From positions 131,848 through 195,847 of the forward strand of contig LUCM01005979.1 in the NCBI GenBank assembly GCA_008360955.1: a stretch of 64,000 bases of DNA. The letters are read 5' to 3'. The stretch's first letter is position 1, and each line of letters starts with the position of its first letter. The stretch comes from Fasciolopsis buskii (lineage: Eukaryota; Platyhelminthes; Trematoda; Plagiorchiida; Fasciolidae). Positions 1 through 12,240 of this stretch are shown here, piece by piece. Under the pieces are notes generated by a model. That model was not told where the DNA came from. It was given only the letters and a program-made list of their open reading frames with translations, and did no database searches. Made by a program: the position numbers and the translations under genes.

Positions 1-463
<463 letters not shown>

Positions 464-839
464 TTAATGAACAAAACTCGCCCATCAAAATGCTGTTGTT
501 AGTCAAGTACTATCGTAGAGTTAAGTTCAATATCCGTTTTGGGAGCCATTGGCCTTGAATCCACGTGTTCTGGCTTTGGCTACTGCCTTACATCACCATG
601 TACTCACCAGAAATGTGAAGAGATTGAATGCAAAATAAAATAGCCAAAAAACTACATAAAAAGACAGATTTCGAACGTAAGAACGCCAGTGGTTGCAACA
701 CAGACCTACACCATCCACTGTGTAAAACCATTGTTGCGGATAGCAGGAGGACCCCAACTGGTTGGCCTAAGTGCACCCACAAGGCCAGCCTACTGGTTAA
801 GGTTTTCAAACCTTTTCGCTGTCATCCGTTAGCCACCTC

Positions 840-2095
840 CACCCATCCTGTAACCATTACCTGCCTCAGAGAACAAGTCGAAGTGGAGGTGCCAAAGTAG
901 ACGAGGAAGAATACTTATCGTGGTGAACTCTGGTGAAAGTTCACCGTGGCCTCAAACGCGACTTTAGCTGTTCGCATTCAAACATCAGAAAGTGAAATTA
1001 ATTTCCCTGGTACACTCTTCAGTGAGAGGCAGCGCCACAGAAATCCATTTTCAATTGAGTTGAACGCCGCATTTAGATCAAGGAAGATAGAAATCGTGGG
1101 TCCGCACACATGTGCCAGTGTTCTAAAATTGGTTGTAAATTGAAGAAGTAGTCAGTGCAACCCGACTGGGACCGAATTCGGTTTGACTCCCACTTTTTGC
1201 GGGTACTAGAAAATCATCGGGGACTAATTCTCGTGAGTATTTTGGATTCGGTGCCTATAAAACAAATTTCTCTGTTTTTCACATGAGAATCTACCACCTT
1301 TCTTGTGAAGCTGTATAAGTGAAATCTGTACCCCTGTCCAGATTGATCCGATGTTAACGCCTCCCCACGATCTCTGAAGAAGGAAAGGGATAGCCCCTTT
1401 GACCCAACAATGGGACATGTGCCCCTTCAGAAAACTTATCTCGCAGGTGACCCCCAATTGCAAAAGCACACCGATATCTACCTCTGCTGATCTACAAGCC
1501 TAGATGGAGGGTCCATTGTGGCTGCGAGAAATTAAACTGCTCCCTGAAGTGTCCCGCCAAACGTGTCAGCCGACACTCTTGAGAGTTAATCAGTAGGCAG
1601 CCACTTCCATCGATCACTTCGCTTACACTTGGCTTCCGTGGACCAGTACCCATAGTCAGTCGCTATAGGTAGTGACTGTTACCGTTAGCCGCAGTCTTTT
1701 CCATTTTCCTGCATTTCCCAATCCATCATCACTCCCAGTCATTTAACAGGCTCCTGGTCAATTGACGTCTCAGGGATTTGCGCATCTCCCCGTAGGTCTC
1801 ATCCGGGGACGGATCTGTGATCATCCAACATAGCAACTGAAGCCACGGATATCCATTGTTTCTGGGGTTTAAGTGACAAGGAGGTGGTAGTTGCAGTTGA
1901 GTGCACGGCTTCTATGATCTGCTCCCACTGTTCGTTGGGATCCTGGGCACTTTTTGAGAAGATAATCACTCTGAAAGTTCCCACTTACTGTGGTCCTTTC
2001 CATCAATGAACGTACGTCCCTCATACTCGGCGCAATGCCAGCGTCAGCCTGATCACGAGCGCCCGATCCGAGACCATCGGCCAAGCGAAGATTTA
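840..2095 (-). mobile_element. RTE-type LINE relic inside the tubulin intron
   Basis: Minus-strand translation gives, in order, pieces of the RTE endonuclease-RT polyprotein. These are a linker (DPNEQWEQIIEAVHST at about 1945-1900; QWISVASVAMLDDHRSVPG at about 1855-1800), GPRKPSVSEVI and GHFREQFNFSQPQ (about 1640-1520), then the RT palm stretch ISIFLDLNAAFNSIENGFLW followed by RCLSLKSVPGK (about 1105-1020), and GELSPEFTT at about 935. The family normally reads FLDLKAAFDSVDR and YGELSPEFTTSSGVRQGCP. Several frameshifts and stops break it, and the endonuclease is mostly missing. The relic lies in the same orientation as the tubulin gene. Ends are approximate because the flanks have decayed. Confidence 0.82.
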
Positions 2096-4815
2096 AATGA
2101 ACAGAAGAGGTTTTCTTAGGTTATGTAGAATCTTGCATGCTCATTTCGAAGAAACAGCAGACATTTATCTTAAGAGTTTCAGGAGTTCTCGCTAGGGTAG
2201 CTAGTTTCCCTACGTAGTTTGGCGTGTGGACATTGAAGGTACTAAGTGAAGTAAAACACTGGGCTAAATTACCGAGCCGAAGTTGTTTCTTGCACTTCTA
2301 GTATTGCGGTAAATAAACCTACCAAGTGGCAATTGTTCGTGGCATTTTGCGTGATCTCCATATTAGAAGAATACAGATAGGAAGACTGCCCTAAGAAACG
2401 ATCAATAATTTGCGGCCACCCATAAGGCAGAACGGGTTTTTCTTTGATAACCCAAACTGGAGCCGCTGACTCTAAAATCTGCCCTACAATGCAGTGGGGC
2501 ACTAGCGTATCACTAGGGCTCTGAGGAGGAGCATACTTATCCCTATCTACATTGCTCGAAGCAATGAGTAGCGCAGTCCTGTTTATCCCGCGGACGTCCA
2601 ACGCAGTATGGAATTCGATGAATTTTGCAGCTCACCAGACTGGTGGCCAAGTTCTTCTTAGGGGTTCCAGCCGCTTTGTAGGAAAACGATTAGGGTTCTA
2701 AACCACAGCCTTTGGTTCTAACAAGTATATGTTCACGAGGCAGTGAGGAGTGACTGAGTAGAACCCAAACTGTTTGGACTAATTATTCTTTCATTCGTTT
2801 TTCCGATCGAATTGTCAGGTCAAACCAGCCCCAGAACTAAAGAATCAGCACGCTACTTCGTCTCTAACTACTGACCTTCCAGGAATGGCTTAATTTTTGG
2901 CTTCAGACGAGCCATCCTGTATACCCCGTTGGGTCATGGAGGCACACAACTCGTCACGCCACGTCAACGTGAAGTCTCCTTGTGACGGAATCCATATGGA
3001 ATTATTCATTCCAAATCGTTAGATAAAATGGTTACCAGCAAACGGCAGGACTGTCCGGGCGTGTGACATTTAAACGAATCCATCTTTAGGTAAACACCTT
3101 TAGGCATTCGTGTACTGTAGTCACGTGCATGGAGAAGCCTCGTCGCCATCTCCTTCTCTTTTCGACCGGGTTCAGTGTATGGGTTTCCGGGTGATCGACA
3201 CTCCCCTTCTCTGGTACATGGTTTTCAGTCACTAGCCCATTGTTGGATTCTTGTTTAGCTACCCCTTTTTCTATTGATACTATATTGCTTTTTTGGGAAC
3301 CGTTTCTGTTCCCATAATATTTGTTGCCCTTATAAGCAGACAGCTGGCCATCTTTATCAAGTTTCTTTTACTAGGCATCGCACAGCTGGCTGTATTTTAG
3401 TCTTCTTTCTGCTCTCCTTTCACTTTCCTCATCCGATTACAGTCGTCTTCTCATCGAAGCGGGAACAATAAACTGACGCGAATGTTCTCTCACCTTCCCG
3501 TGTTGCATTATGTCCCCTAACCATGGAGTCGATTCTTCATACTGTGTTTAATTTGTTTAATAAAAAAGTTCAATACAGATACAAAATCCAGGACTCTATC
3601 TAGAAACAAACAGTCTATGAATCAAAATCCTCATAGATTGAAAACCGTAAGCCGGGAAAACGCATTTTGAAGTCCGGAAAACCTCAAGTAATTAGTTGTC
3701 GCGAATACGGATTTCAATCCCGAAAGTTTAACTGTAACCAGGAAATTGGCAAAGATCGTGCACCTGTTGTTTTCTTGATCAGCGAAGAGGCGCTGATAAC
3801 TAGCGTAAGGGTGCAGTAATTCAGAACTATCGACAAAATTCTAAATTGACTGAGTGCACGAATCAGTTCCAAGTGGATGATCGTCAAATACAACTCTGTT
3901 CAATATGCGGACTTTTTCAGCCGAGGCCGAGATATTAATGCGTTTCCGGACAATCGACTGATTTCATTTCACTTATCGATTTGAGGCCTTTTAGTGCGGC
4001 AAAAAACAGTCACCGTAGATTTATTGATCGGTTACCGCCAAAATGTGCAGTCATTGTTTGTTTTTTGAGCCAAATTGAATCCCTAATTTCTGGGTAAGAA
4101 GTTCCTTATTTAAGGCATTCAATTCAACAACAGGCATGACCAGATGAGAAACAAATTAATGTACACGTCTAGAAAAAACAGGTGCTTGGGTGGGGCAATA
4201 GTTTTGATTTTCGTGCCGGTGATAAAAAAAATTTTGTTGCTTCAGCGAATCGCCAGCCGGATTAGCCTATTGTTAATCACTTAAAAAGTATTGCGACACG
4301 TTATCGAACCAAAGCATCATGAGAAGATTTACGTTATCCTTCTACGAGCCTAGCGAAGGCTGATCCGAAAAAAGCGAAGTAAGGTAACTCGATTCAAGTT
4401 TCTCAATTGAAGAGCAGAAAGCATCCATTGTTTTCTGTTGCCAGACGCCTACTGATGCACTTTAGAGCCCAATATGCAAGAATTCACTCAGCCCAGGATG
4501 TCACTGGCTGTTTTCTCGTTAATTCCGCGATCACCGGTTTAGCGGTCCCCCACACCGTCGATTTTTGGACGTGAAATTTTCCGTAAACAAATGACCGCAA
4601 AGTGTCTCTCACTGGAGTCGCTTATTCCTGTGCATCTTCAAACATGCTAGAAAACAGTCACCTCGCTCATTGTTATGCGATTTGGGCAAGTTGCACTCGG
4701 CGTCATATTCATATGAGTCGGCTAGCTTGATTAGACCAGTTTGTCTCGTCTACAGAACGGTTGGAAACCGCACGATTTTAGGTTGATGTTGAAACAGCTT
4801 GTGCTGTACCGTGCC

Positions 4816-4843
4816 ATGTGTGTGTGTGTGTGTATGTGTGTGT
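4816..4843. repeat. (GT)n microsatellite
   Basis: An alternating TG run with one interrupting A lies inside tubulin intron 1. It creates low-complexity open frames on both strands that are not genes. Confidence 0.9.
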
Positions 4844-6040
4844 AAGTGCGTTGAGTTGAAACGCTGGAATTCAGTTCGCGGCATGCTCACGTGCCCAGTT
4901 TCGGATAAAAAGGTAATGTGTACCAGTAAGTGCAAGAACACTAACGCCGCTGAGAAGTCACAGACTAATGGAAGATGGAAGGTACGGATATTCATGTTTT
5001 GCATTGTGGAAAAACGAGAGTCGATACAAGATGTTTGGGAAGGTGGATTCAACAGTACGCCATCGAAGTAGTGAATGATGAGCAGAAAAACTCCGGAAAA
5101 AGAAGACAGATTACTTGTAAAATTGAATAAATATAATCTCCTAACAAGACAAAGCATACTTCGTCGAGCGAGGTACATTCTGAAAACTTTAGTGAAATAT
5201 GATGTCTTACGTGACCAACGAAGTCTCCGGATATGTGCGGGCTTCAAAAAGCTTAGCACAAGTCGAAAAGATTGTGCTAGGGAGGAAATTTCGAAATTTT
5301 CAAAACTCGGAATGTCACGACCAGTGCTCAGGAATCGGTAAAATTCCTTGGTCACCTGGCTGATAGATCAAATTCCACAAATATTCACTGGTGTGGTTCT
5401 AATTGTCAGAGGCAGAAATGCATAAAGTTGCGTCGGGTACTAGTACATTTCTCATATTACATTCTCATTCACATTTTCATTTCACAGTCATCGTGCGAAT
5501 AAGTTATCTCCCGGTCAATGTAGTAATCCAGCGGTGTGGACAGCGGTGTTTTTCGCAGTTAAAAGCGTACGTCCCCTTTGTCTCCGCTGGCACACATACA
5601 GAGACCTTGATGTCAACCATGGAGTATTCACATCCCAGTGAGATGATTTCCAGTGAGTACTTTCATTGGAAGATGTGCAACCAAAGACGTTATCCAAATA
5701 CAAAGACAAGGATTGGATGCACCTAACCAAGGTCAATACTGAGGAGAAAATTGTTCCACTCATGAACGAGGTGGTTACATGGGGTTCGGAACCAATGGAA
5801 AACAAATTCCCGCTAGTAATGAATTTTGTATTCCCAAGTCACCTTACTGTTTTGGCACAGAGACTAGAACTTCCGGTACTGCCCGAGCAGGTACTAACCA
5901 ACATCATTAGGTTCAATTTGACTAATTAGTTTCACTAACAAAACGAACACCATTACAAGGACGAGACGAAACGAAACACGGAAACCTGGTGACTTCCATC
6001 ACTAGTTAGACAAAACATTGAAGAACAGTCAATAGCTCAC

Positions 6041-6097
6041 CTTCGAACCTATCTGGTTCCCACATTGTCCCGCTTGCATGTGCACAATTTCACGCAT
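6041..6097 (-). CDS. TUBB: Beta-tubulin, exon 1 (residues 1-19)
   Basis: Minus strand from ATG at 6097: MREIVHMQAGQCGNQIGSK, then a GTGAGC donor at 6040. This is the universal tubulin N-terminus. Compared with the usual beta sequence, residue 7 is M instead of I and residue 18 is S instead of A. Q11 and C12 sit in the GTP-binding T1 loop. The first four residues, MREI, are the tetrapeptide recognised co-translationally by TTC5 in animal tubulin mRNA autoregulation (known of the family; not shown for this species). Fifty-seven bases give exactly 19 codons, so joining to exon 2 keeps the frame. The start is unambiguous: no alternative in-frame ATG upstream would fit the family. Confidence 0.95.
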
Positions 6098-6330
6098 CTT
6101 GACCGAAATCCGAAAGTTCCCGATGTCCGCAACCGGAGCGAATAAGCCACAGGACCTCGATGAATCGCCTCTTGCTTTGCCCGCGAAGTTCAGCTTAATA
6201 GCCTGATGCTAGAACGCATCGCTGGACGGATAGACACACATGCGAGTGGTTGGATAGACGAGGAGTTAGGTAGACACAAAGACATGCACATGCGCACTCC
6301 CACGACTCTGAACTGAATTCGGATTGGTCA
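6098..6330 (-). promoter_or_regulatory. Presumed 5' UTR and promoter of beta-tubulin
   Basis: This is the upstream flank of the tubulin ATG on the minus strand. It has more CpG than the surrounding DNA. A CCAAT motif in gene orientation lies near 6323 (plus strand ATTGG). I see no convincing TATA box, and the transcription start cannot be placed. Assignment rests on position only. Confidence 0.3.
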
Positions 6331-9300
6331 CTTTTGCTGCCAATTTTGTCATCTCACGTGAATCGGAGGCTATGCGAGAGTGGCTTATTCACACTCGAGT
6401 TGAAATCGACAATCGAGTTGGATGTGCTAAGCCGCCCCACCCCATGGTCTGTATCCAGTACCACCGACGAGTGTTCGTCATGCATAAAGGCAAACGAAAC
6501 CGGTAGTCCTATCATACGGATGTCTCACATGCCGATGCATACCTCAGAACCCATAACAGTTAAAAAATAAAATGAAGCAAGAAATCGTACAGCGAATTCG
6601 GCAAACCACAAATTTAGCTCCAGAAATAGATAACAGAGCTATAAATATATGTTGCATGAACTCTGTCCTCATCATCGACTTTCCAATGCGAAAAAGGCAG
6701 GTGAATGCTCCAACATCGATGGCGCCACCGGCCGTTCGAGGTGAGTAAGGCAACTGACCTTGTGATTCTTCAGTTATGGGCTTCCGTGACTGTGAACAAG
6801 GTTCCTAGCAGGGCCAAGTAGAATTATACTCAAAGGGTAGTCAATGAATAACAGAAAAATCGTCTAAAATTCACATTTTCACTCCTTCAAAAGTCCGTTC
6901 GGTCGATCGACCTGCTAGTCGGCAATAACGTTACTGTGTTGCCCTTACATTTAGGAGGTAACGTATTATTTTTCTCCGAAAAGCACGTTATCGTTGTGTT
7001 GAGAATGCAAGGAACGCAGTGAGTAACGGGGAATTCAATCATAAAACTAAAAATCTGTCGTAACTTTGAGTTCGCCAGAGGAACATCTGTCTTAAGTTGC
7101 TACGGTAAAGGCTTTTGTGATACTAGTATGTGTAGTGAAGTCGTACGTTATCTTTCATTGGCAGTATTCTCTGGATATCACCTAAGACGAGCTCAAGATT
7201 TGTTAGGGTACGGGCCAAGCAGTGGATAACGAAGCTCATTCTTCGAGGATTCTAACAACGGTAACAACTCGGACGCGCACTAAACACGTAAGTTAGTCAA
7301 TATAAAGACTTGATTCTATACTAATTGGTTTTTATTATGAGGTGATTAATCATAATTTGGTTGGTGCAGCCATCTTAAAAGGAAATTCGAAAAACCGCAT
7401 TCCTCTAATTTCCCAGATACTTTGCAAAAACGTTGTCCAAGTGTAACATGCTTTCGAATCAGATGGTAGCAGATTTTCTTTAGGGCTCCCTGTCCCATTT
7501 GCATTATAGCTTCTTTTTTCGTCGTAAACTCTTGGCTGGTTGTTTCGTCTAGTAGGGTCAACTTACACAAATACGAAACATCTATTATACGTTCCTTTGT
7601 TTATGGTTGATCACAGCATGTGACTTTCTGTAAGCAGACCCACCGGCCGTTGAAAGTTGGCCATGCGGGGTAAGTAAACGAGATTGAGCTGGAGTTATTC
7701 CATAGAAGAAGGAACTCACGGGCAAAAGTGGTAAACCTCGGGGGAAATCCTTGATTAAAAAACACTCGAACGGTCTGTTATGCTTGTTCATCGCTTCGAC
7801 GAACATTTGTTACACTCGGAAGCAGGATATATTGAACCTTGTTTACCCAATTCACTAAAGAAAAAACAGATATTGCAAAATGTTTGTCTTCTACTCGCTC
7901 TTGTCGATCGCCTACGCGAATCCATCAGCGCGAGCCTCTTCACTGGCTGCGCTCCAATTCTGTGCTCTCATCACCCTATCCAGTTGGCGAATTTTGGCTC
8001 ATCACAGATTCTGTTTGTTGTAGCACACTCTCACATGTACTGTTTTTTAACCATCCAACCGGTGTTAATCTCGACCACACTGTGATACTCACACACATCA
8101 AAGATGTTCATTTTAATCCCGGCACCCAACGGTTAGAATGTTCTATCAGTAATCGTTTAGCACCAACAAAAGTTCGCAATTCACAAAGATGTCAAATTTG
8201 TTTCTCGTTCTCCAATCGCGAATTCATGTTTATGCTTGTGTGGTTCGTAGGCACGAATCATGTTGCAGCCCGAACTTTGTGTCTATCGACGATATGAAAA
8301 TACACCCACAGAACAGTTTCTAGAAAGAAAACTAAAAGCGATTTGGTGACATGAGCTATTCATCATGTGGCAATTCTGAAATTATTTATAAATGCCCACA
8401 ACATGCAATCAAATATCCTGTCAGGCTTTCTTGTCAGTGGAGTACACTTTTTCCGTACAACATAATACCACACGGCTTTATTGTTATTATTATTGTTTTA
8501 CAAAGATATTGTTCCATTCTTGAGAGGAGGCCCGTATGTCATTGAAGCTCATTTCAGTCATATCTCCGCCGCGTCGCTCAACGTGGCTGATCTAACATAT
8601 TCTTGCATTCTACCAAACAGCTGAGAGTCTCTCACAGACCAAGTTAGCATTAGTCATCGGGGATTATTCACCTCGGCGGCACTGGTACCGACTGCGGTAA
8701 GTGGATATTTTCTACCCCCATGAAACCCTACTACTTGCTCTCGGTCTGTTTTTCATTCTTTGAAGTAAAGACGAAAAATCCAACAATCACCCTGGTAGCA
8801 TTTCTGGAGAAAATATCATTCTTCTTTCAAAGTCCTTCTTCACACGTATTTCCTATTCTTATTTTGTACCACTAAGGAATGACAACTTTCAGCTTTTCGT
8901 GCAGACAGTCAGTGCGACTCGTGTTATTAACCAGCTCCGCGAGATCCCACTCCTCAATTATTGAAATACTACAGGAGACAAAAGGAGCACTTTTACAAAT
9001 CCCGTGGCAAATCATAGGTGAAATAAAAAAAACCAGAAATTAAACACTCAGACATGTCTCCCGAAAAACTACCTCGTGGATTGCAGGAACGGCAAATATC
9101 TGCCATCCAGGATGTGACGGTTGAATGGCAAGAAAAGAACATTTGTAAAATGTATTGAGGACATCAACAGTATCCGTGGTGATTTCACATATCAGTCTTA
9201 TAAAATCCCAGTTTAATTTACGCGAGGAGATTGTACAAACTAACCCATTCCAGTGTAGATCACAGCGGCGGAGATCTTCAACTTCCCCTAAGACAGGTGT

Positions 9301-11192
9301 CGTTTTACCTTTTACACATCATCAAGCTTTTTTCCGTTTCTGACGTTTAAGTACCTGTCGTTCTGGTTGGAATTTCTCGAATCTTTGAATGAGATTGTTT
9401 AATCCAGCTCTTTCGTCTCGCAAACTTAACGCCCGCTGGTTTCATAATGACACAGCATGAGGTATTCAAGTGCTTGCAATCACTGAACTCCTCCTGATGA
9501 CCCTTTACCACCCGAGAGATCCATCTAAGATGTTTTCACCTCTCTTGTTTGTTAAACAAGTCGTTAAAAGCATCAGTGACATGCGCAAATCGCGTTTTCC
9601 TATTCTGTTTGACTGCATTCGATTCCGGTTCACAGTCGTAGCACGTTCACAGACAAGAACTATTTGCTGTCCCCAGGCCTCGTCTACCACGGCGAGTTGA
9701 TCAACTTACGGAGACAATTTGGTGGGAAAAAGGGGATGGACAAATATCGAAACCGGGAATCATTTTCCCCTTTCGATTGTTTTCCCCGTAATCAAGCGAG
9801 TGATCAACGATTTAGCGTTGTCCCACAACTCATTGTGACGGTGATTTTGCCCTCGGGTGACGATTTTCATACATTTTTGCAACATGCCTATTTGTGATTC
9901 TTCCATAGAACCTAACATCAAAACTTCAATTTATCCAACCATTTTAAATGTTTGTCCTCGCGTTCACTTCAACCTACTGGTCTGATCCATCCCCGATCGA
10001 CAAGGAAAAGATTGCCAGGCAGATCGCTTGAAACATTTCAAAGTTATTATCATTAAGATATTGAGGTGGTCATCTCACATTAGTTTCCGTGCAAACAAGC
10101 TGTGACTCTTTCAAGTGAAACTGAATACCGCCTCTTTTTCTAACAATATATCGTTCGCGCGTTTCTTCAGACTATCCTTGTTATTTTTGCAGATAAATCG
10201 AAGAATGACTTTAAAATCGCATGTAAGGGTCTACCAGTCATTATGCGTGTATTTTTCATAACACTGAATAATTTATCCATCAAGTTTTGTATATTTCACA
10301 TTTGGCCCTACGTGAGGAGTTTGCACGGAACCTAGTTGATGATCTATCGAAATGTTGCACTCATGTTTTCACATGTTCGCCCATTTGTTCCATATCTGTC
10401 CGGTGTGAAGACGTTTTCATTGGTCTGGTGGTAGACCAAATGAGCTGTTGCAACATCGGATTGATGATGTCAGTCGATAAGTTGAAATCAAATATAACGT
10501 AAGAAGGTCAGTTAATAATGATGACCCACATTAGCCTGTGGAGCAATCGATTAATGAGTTTTGAACAATGAAAGACAAATACAAATGATCTGATTTTGAT
10601 TAACACATGAACGTTTGTGCCTGCTCGTTTTAGCTGTTTTTCATGGAGCAAATGGAAAGGAAGATAGAAACAAATGCCGGTCGACGAGTCAAAGCCAGGA
10701 GAGATGTCTCATCCTGTTTCTGTGTTTTAAAACGTCCGCCATTTATCACGTATCCTGACGGACTAGCAACAGCAGCAATCTACTATGACAAATTACAATA
10801 GTCCTTTGATGAGTTTCGTTTTCCACTTTTGACTAGGTTATACTAAGCAGCAAGCGTTTACGAAACACGGTTCATTCTGTGAAATAAACAACAGAGAAAT
10901 GGTTCGCGATCCAGGCATTGAATATTATGGTCCTTAACCAATTGTTGTTTTCTTTTATCATCAGGTCGCGGTATGTGGTAGACACTGTCCTCGTCTTCCA
11001 AGGACATTATCGAAAAAAAACCTGTTCTGCTTTGTGAAAGTCCCGAGTGTAGGGCAGGTCTGTTCTCGGTGAATTTTGCGCACGCCAATGGAAATATAAC
11101 TAAAGTCAACTAGGAAATACAAAGAGCCTGGTCAAGTGATATGCTTCAACCCTCTTGTGGATGTGAAACTAAATATCCGTATAATCAGCCTA
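6331..11192. other. Intergenic, no gene recognised
   Basis: This stretch has only short frames without family motifs. A slightly GC-richer patch at about 7878-8020 could encode a short ATG-started hydrophobic peptide (MFVFYSLLSIAYANPSARAS...), but nothing supports it as a gene. No repeat could be assigned. Confidence 0.5.
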
Positions 11193-11377
11193 TTTTTATT
11201 TTTTGTCTTTTACTTCCTTTTTATTAATGGAGTAACAGTGTACATCGTTTTTCAGGAAGGGGGCTGCGGCCAGCAGACGGCTTCCAATTAGGGAAATTGA
11301 CAGTCGGTGAGAGGATTTGAACCCGCGACCTTCAAGTCCAAACGCTACGTACTTATGCGTTTGGTCACCGCCGGCCT
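11193..11377 (-). mobile_element. tRNA-derived SINE, copy 1
   Basis: Read on the minus strand, a tRNA-like head (GCCGGCGGTGACCAAACG...) carries a box A and a box B (GGTTCAAATCC, plus-strand 11313-11323). The body then runs through a GGGAA...GCCGCAGCCCCCTTCCTG segment, ACGATGTACACTGTTACTCC, and a tail AAAAGGAAGTAAAAGAC. The same order of blocks recurs in seven other places in the window. This copy is nearly full length. It has no coding capacity; such elements move with LINE enzymes. Confidence 0.85.
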
Positions 11378-12075
11378 GAGTTCTTTCATCCCAGATATAC
11401 CGAAGAAAGTCGGGGCTGGAACTGTGCATCGTGTCAATAGAAGCATACCCAATTGTTAGATAGCGGGTATTAACAAATGGGCTGCTATGTTTTTCAGTCA
11501 ACTGGTTCTTTCAATAACTCAGCTAGGGTCAGTTTAGTAACTATTGACATCACCAGAACACTTTTTTGAGGAGCTTTTAATGGTATTGCAAATCTCTGTC
11601 CACAATTAATACGCTAATACGTCACCTTGATTGCACACAAAATTTTATTTCCCTGAGATGATCAGTTTCACGGGGATTGTAGACAAGCGGGGTGTAATTA
11701 ACAGATTTCGGTGTGTGATACTGGAATGCCCACTGACAATGAGTGAGCCGCAGTTTTTGGTACGCATGCTCAAATGGTTGGGGCAATGATGAAGGCATGC
11801 TACAGTGGTTGAAGCGAACAAATCGAAGTTACCAAGTTTTCTAAAACAGACCAGTAAAATCCAGAAAAAACTAGCTAAGCATTAATTATTGTCTCAGCCA
11901 AAAGTTTCACATTTCACTACCAAAATATATGGGTTTTTTTGTCTAGCTTCACATCAAACTGCATTATGAAACGCATGTGTCTGTTTTGTGCTTGGAAGTA
12001 CAGGATTTTACGTCGTACACTAACCTCCAGCTGACCTAGTCTAGGGCAAAGTAAGAATGCCTTCTCTTCTACCAT
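11378..12075. other. Spacer between two SINEs
   Basis: I see no gene or further repeat here. Confidence 0.5.
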
Positions 12076-12240
12076 TTTATTTTTTAATTCCTTTAATAAT
12101 CCAATAACAACGCACATTATTTTCAGGATGGGGACCGCGGTGAGCAAATGGCTGCCAAGTGGGGAATTTGACTGGCACTGGGGCGACTCGAACCAGCCAC
12201 CTTCACGTCCACGACCTTATCCGTTTGACCACCGCTGGTC
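12076..12240 (-). mobile_element. tRNA-derived SINE, copy 2
   Basis: The minus strand begins GACCAGCGGTGGTCAAACGG ATAAGG (box A). Box B is weakened to GGTTCGAGTCG (plus-strand 12184-12194). The body retains TGGCAGCC and CGCGGTCCCCATCCTGAA, then a tail with AAAGGAATTAAAAAATAAAA. It shares block order with the other copies but is clearly diverged. Confidence 0.82.

Noticed and set aside
4750..5355. 201-codon minus-strand ORF
   Set aside because: It lies in the tubulin intron, crosses a GT repeat, opposes two open plus frames, and has no recognisable motif.
7839..8297. 152-codon plus ORF
   Set aside because: It starts with TTG, overlaps another open frame, and has no recognised domain.
11196..11501. 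101-codon minus ORF
   Set aside because: It is mostly SINE copy 1 sequence read through the tRNA-like head; not a gene.
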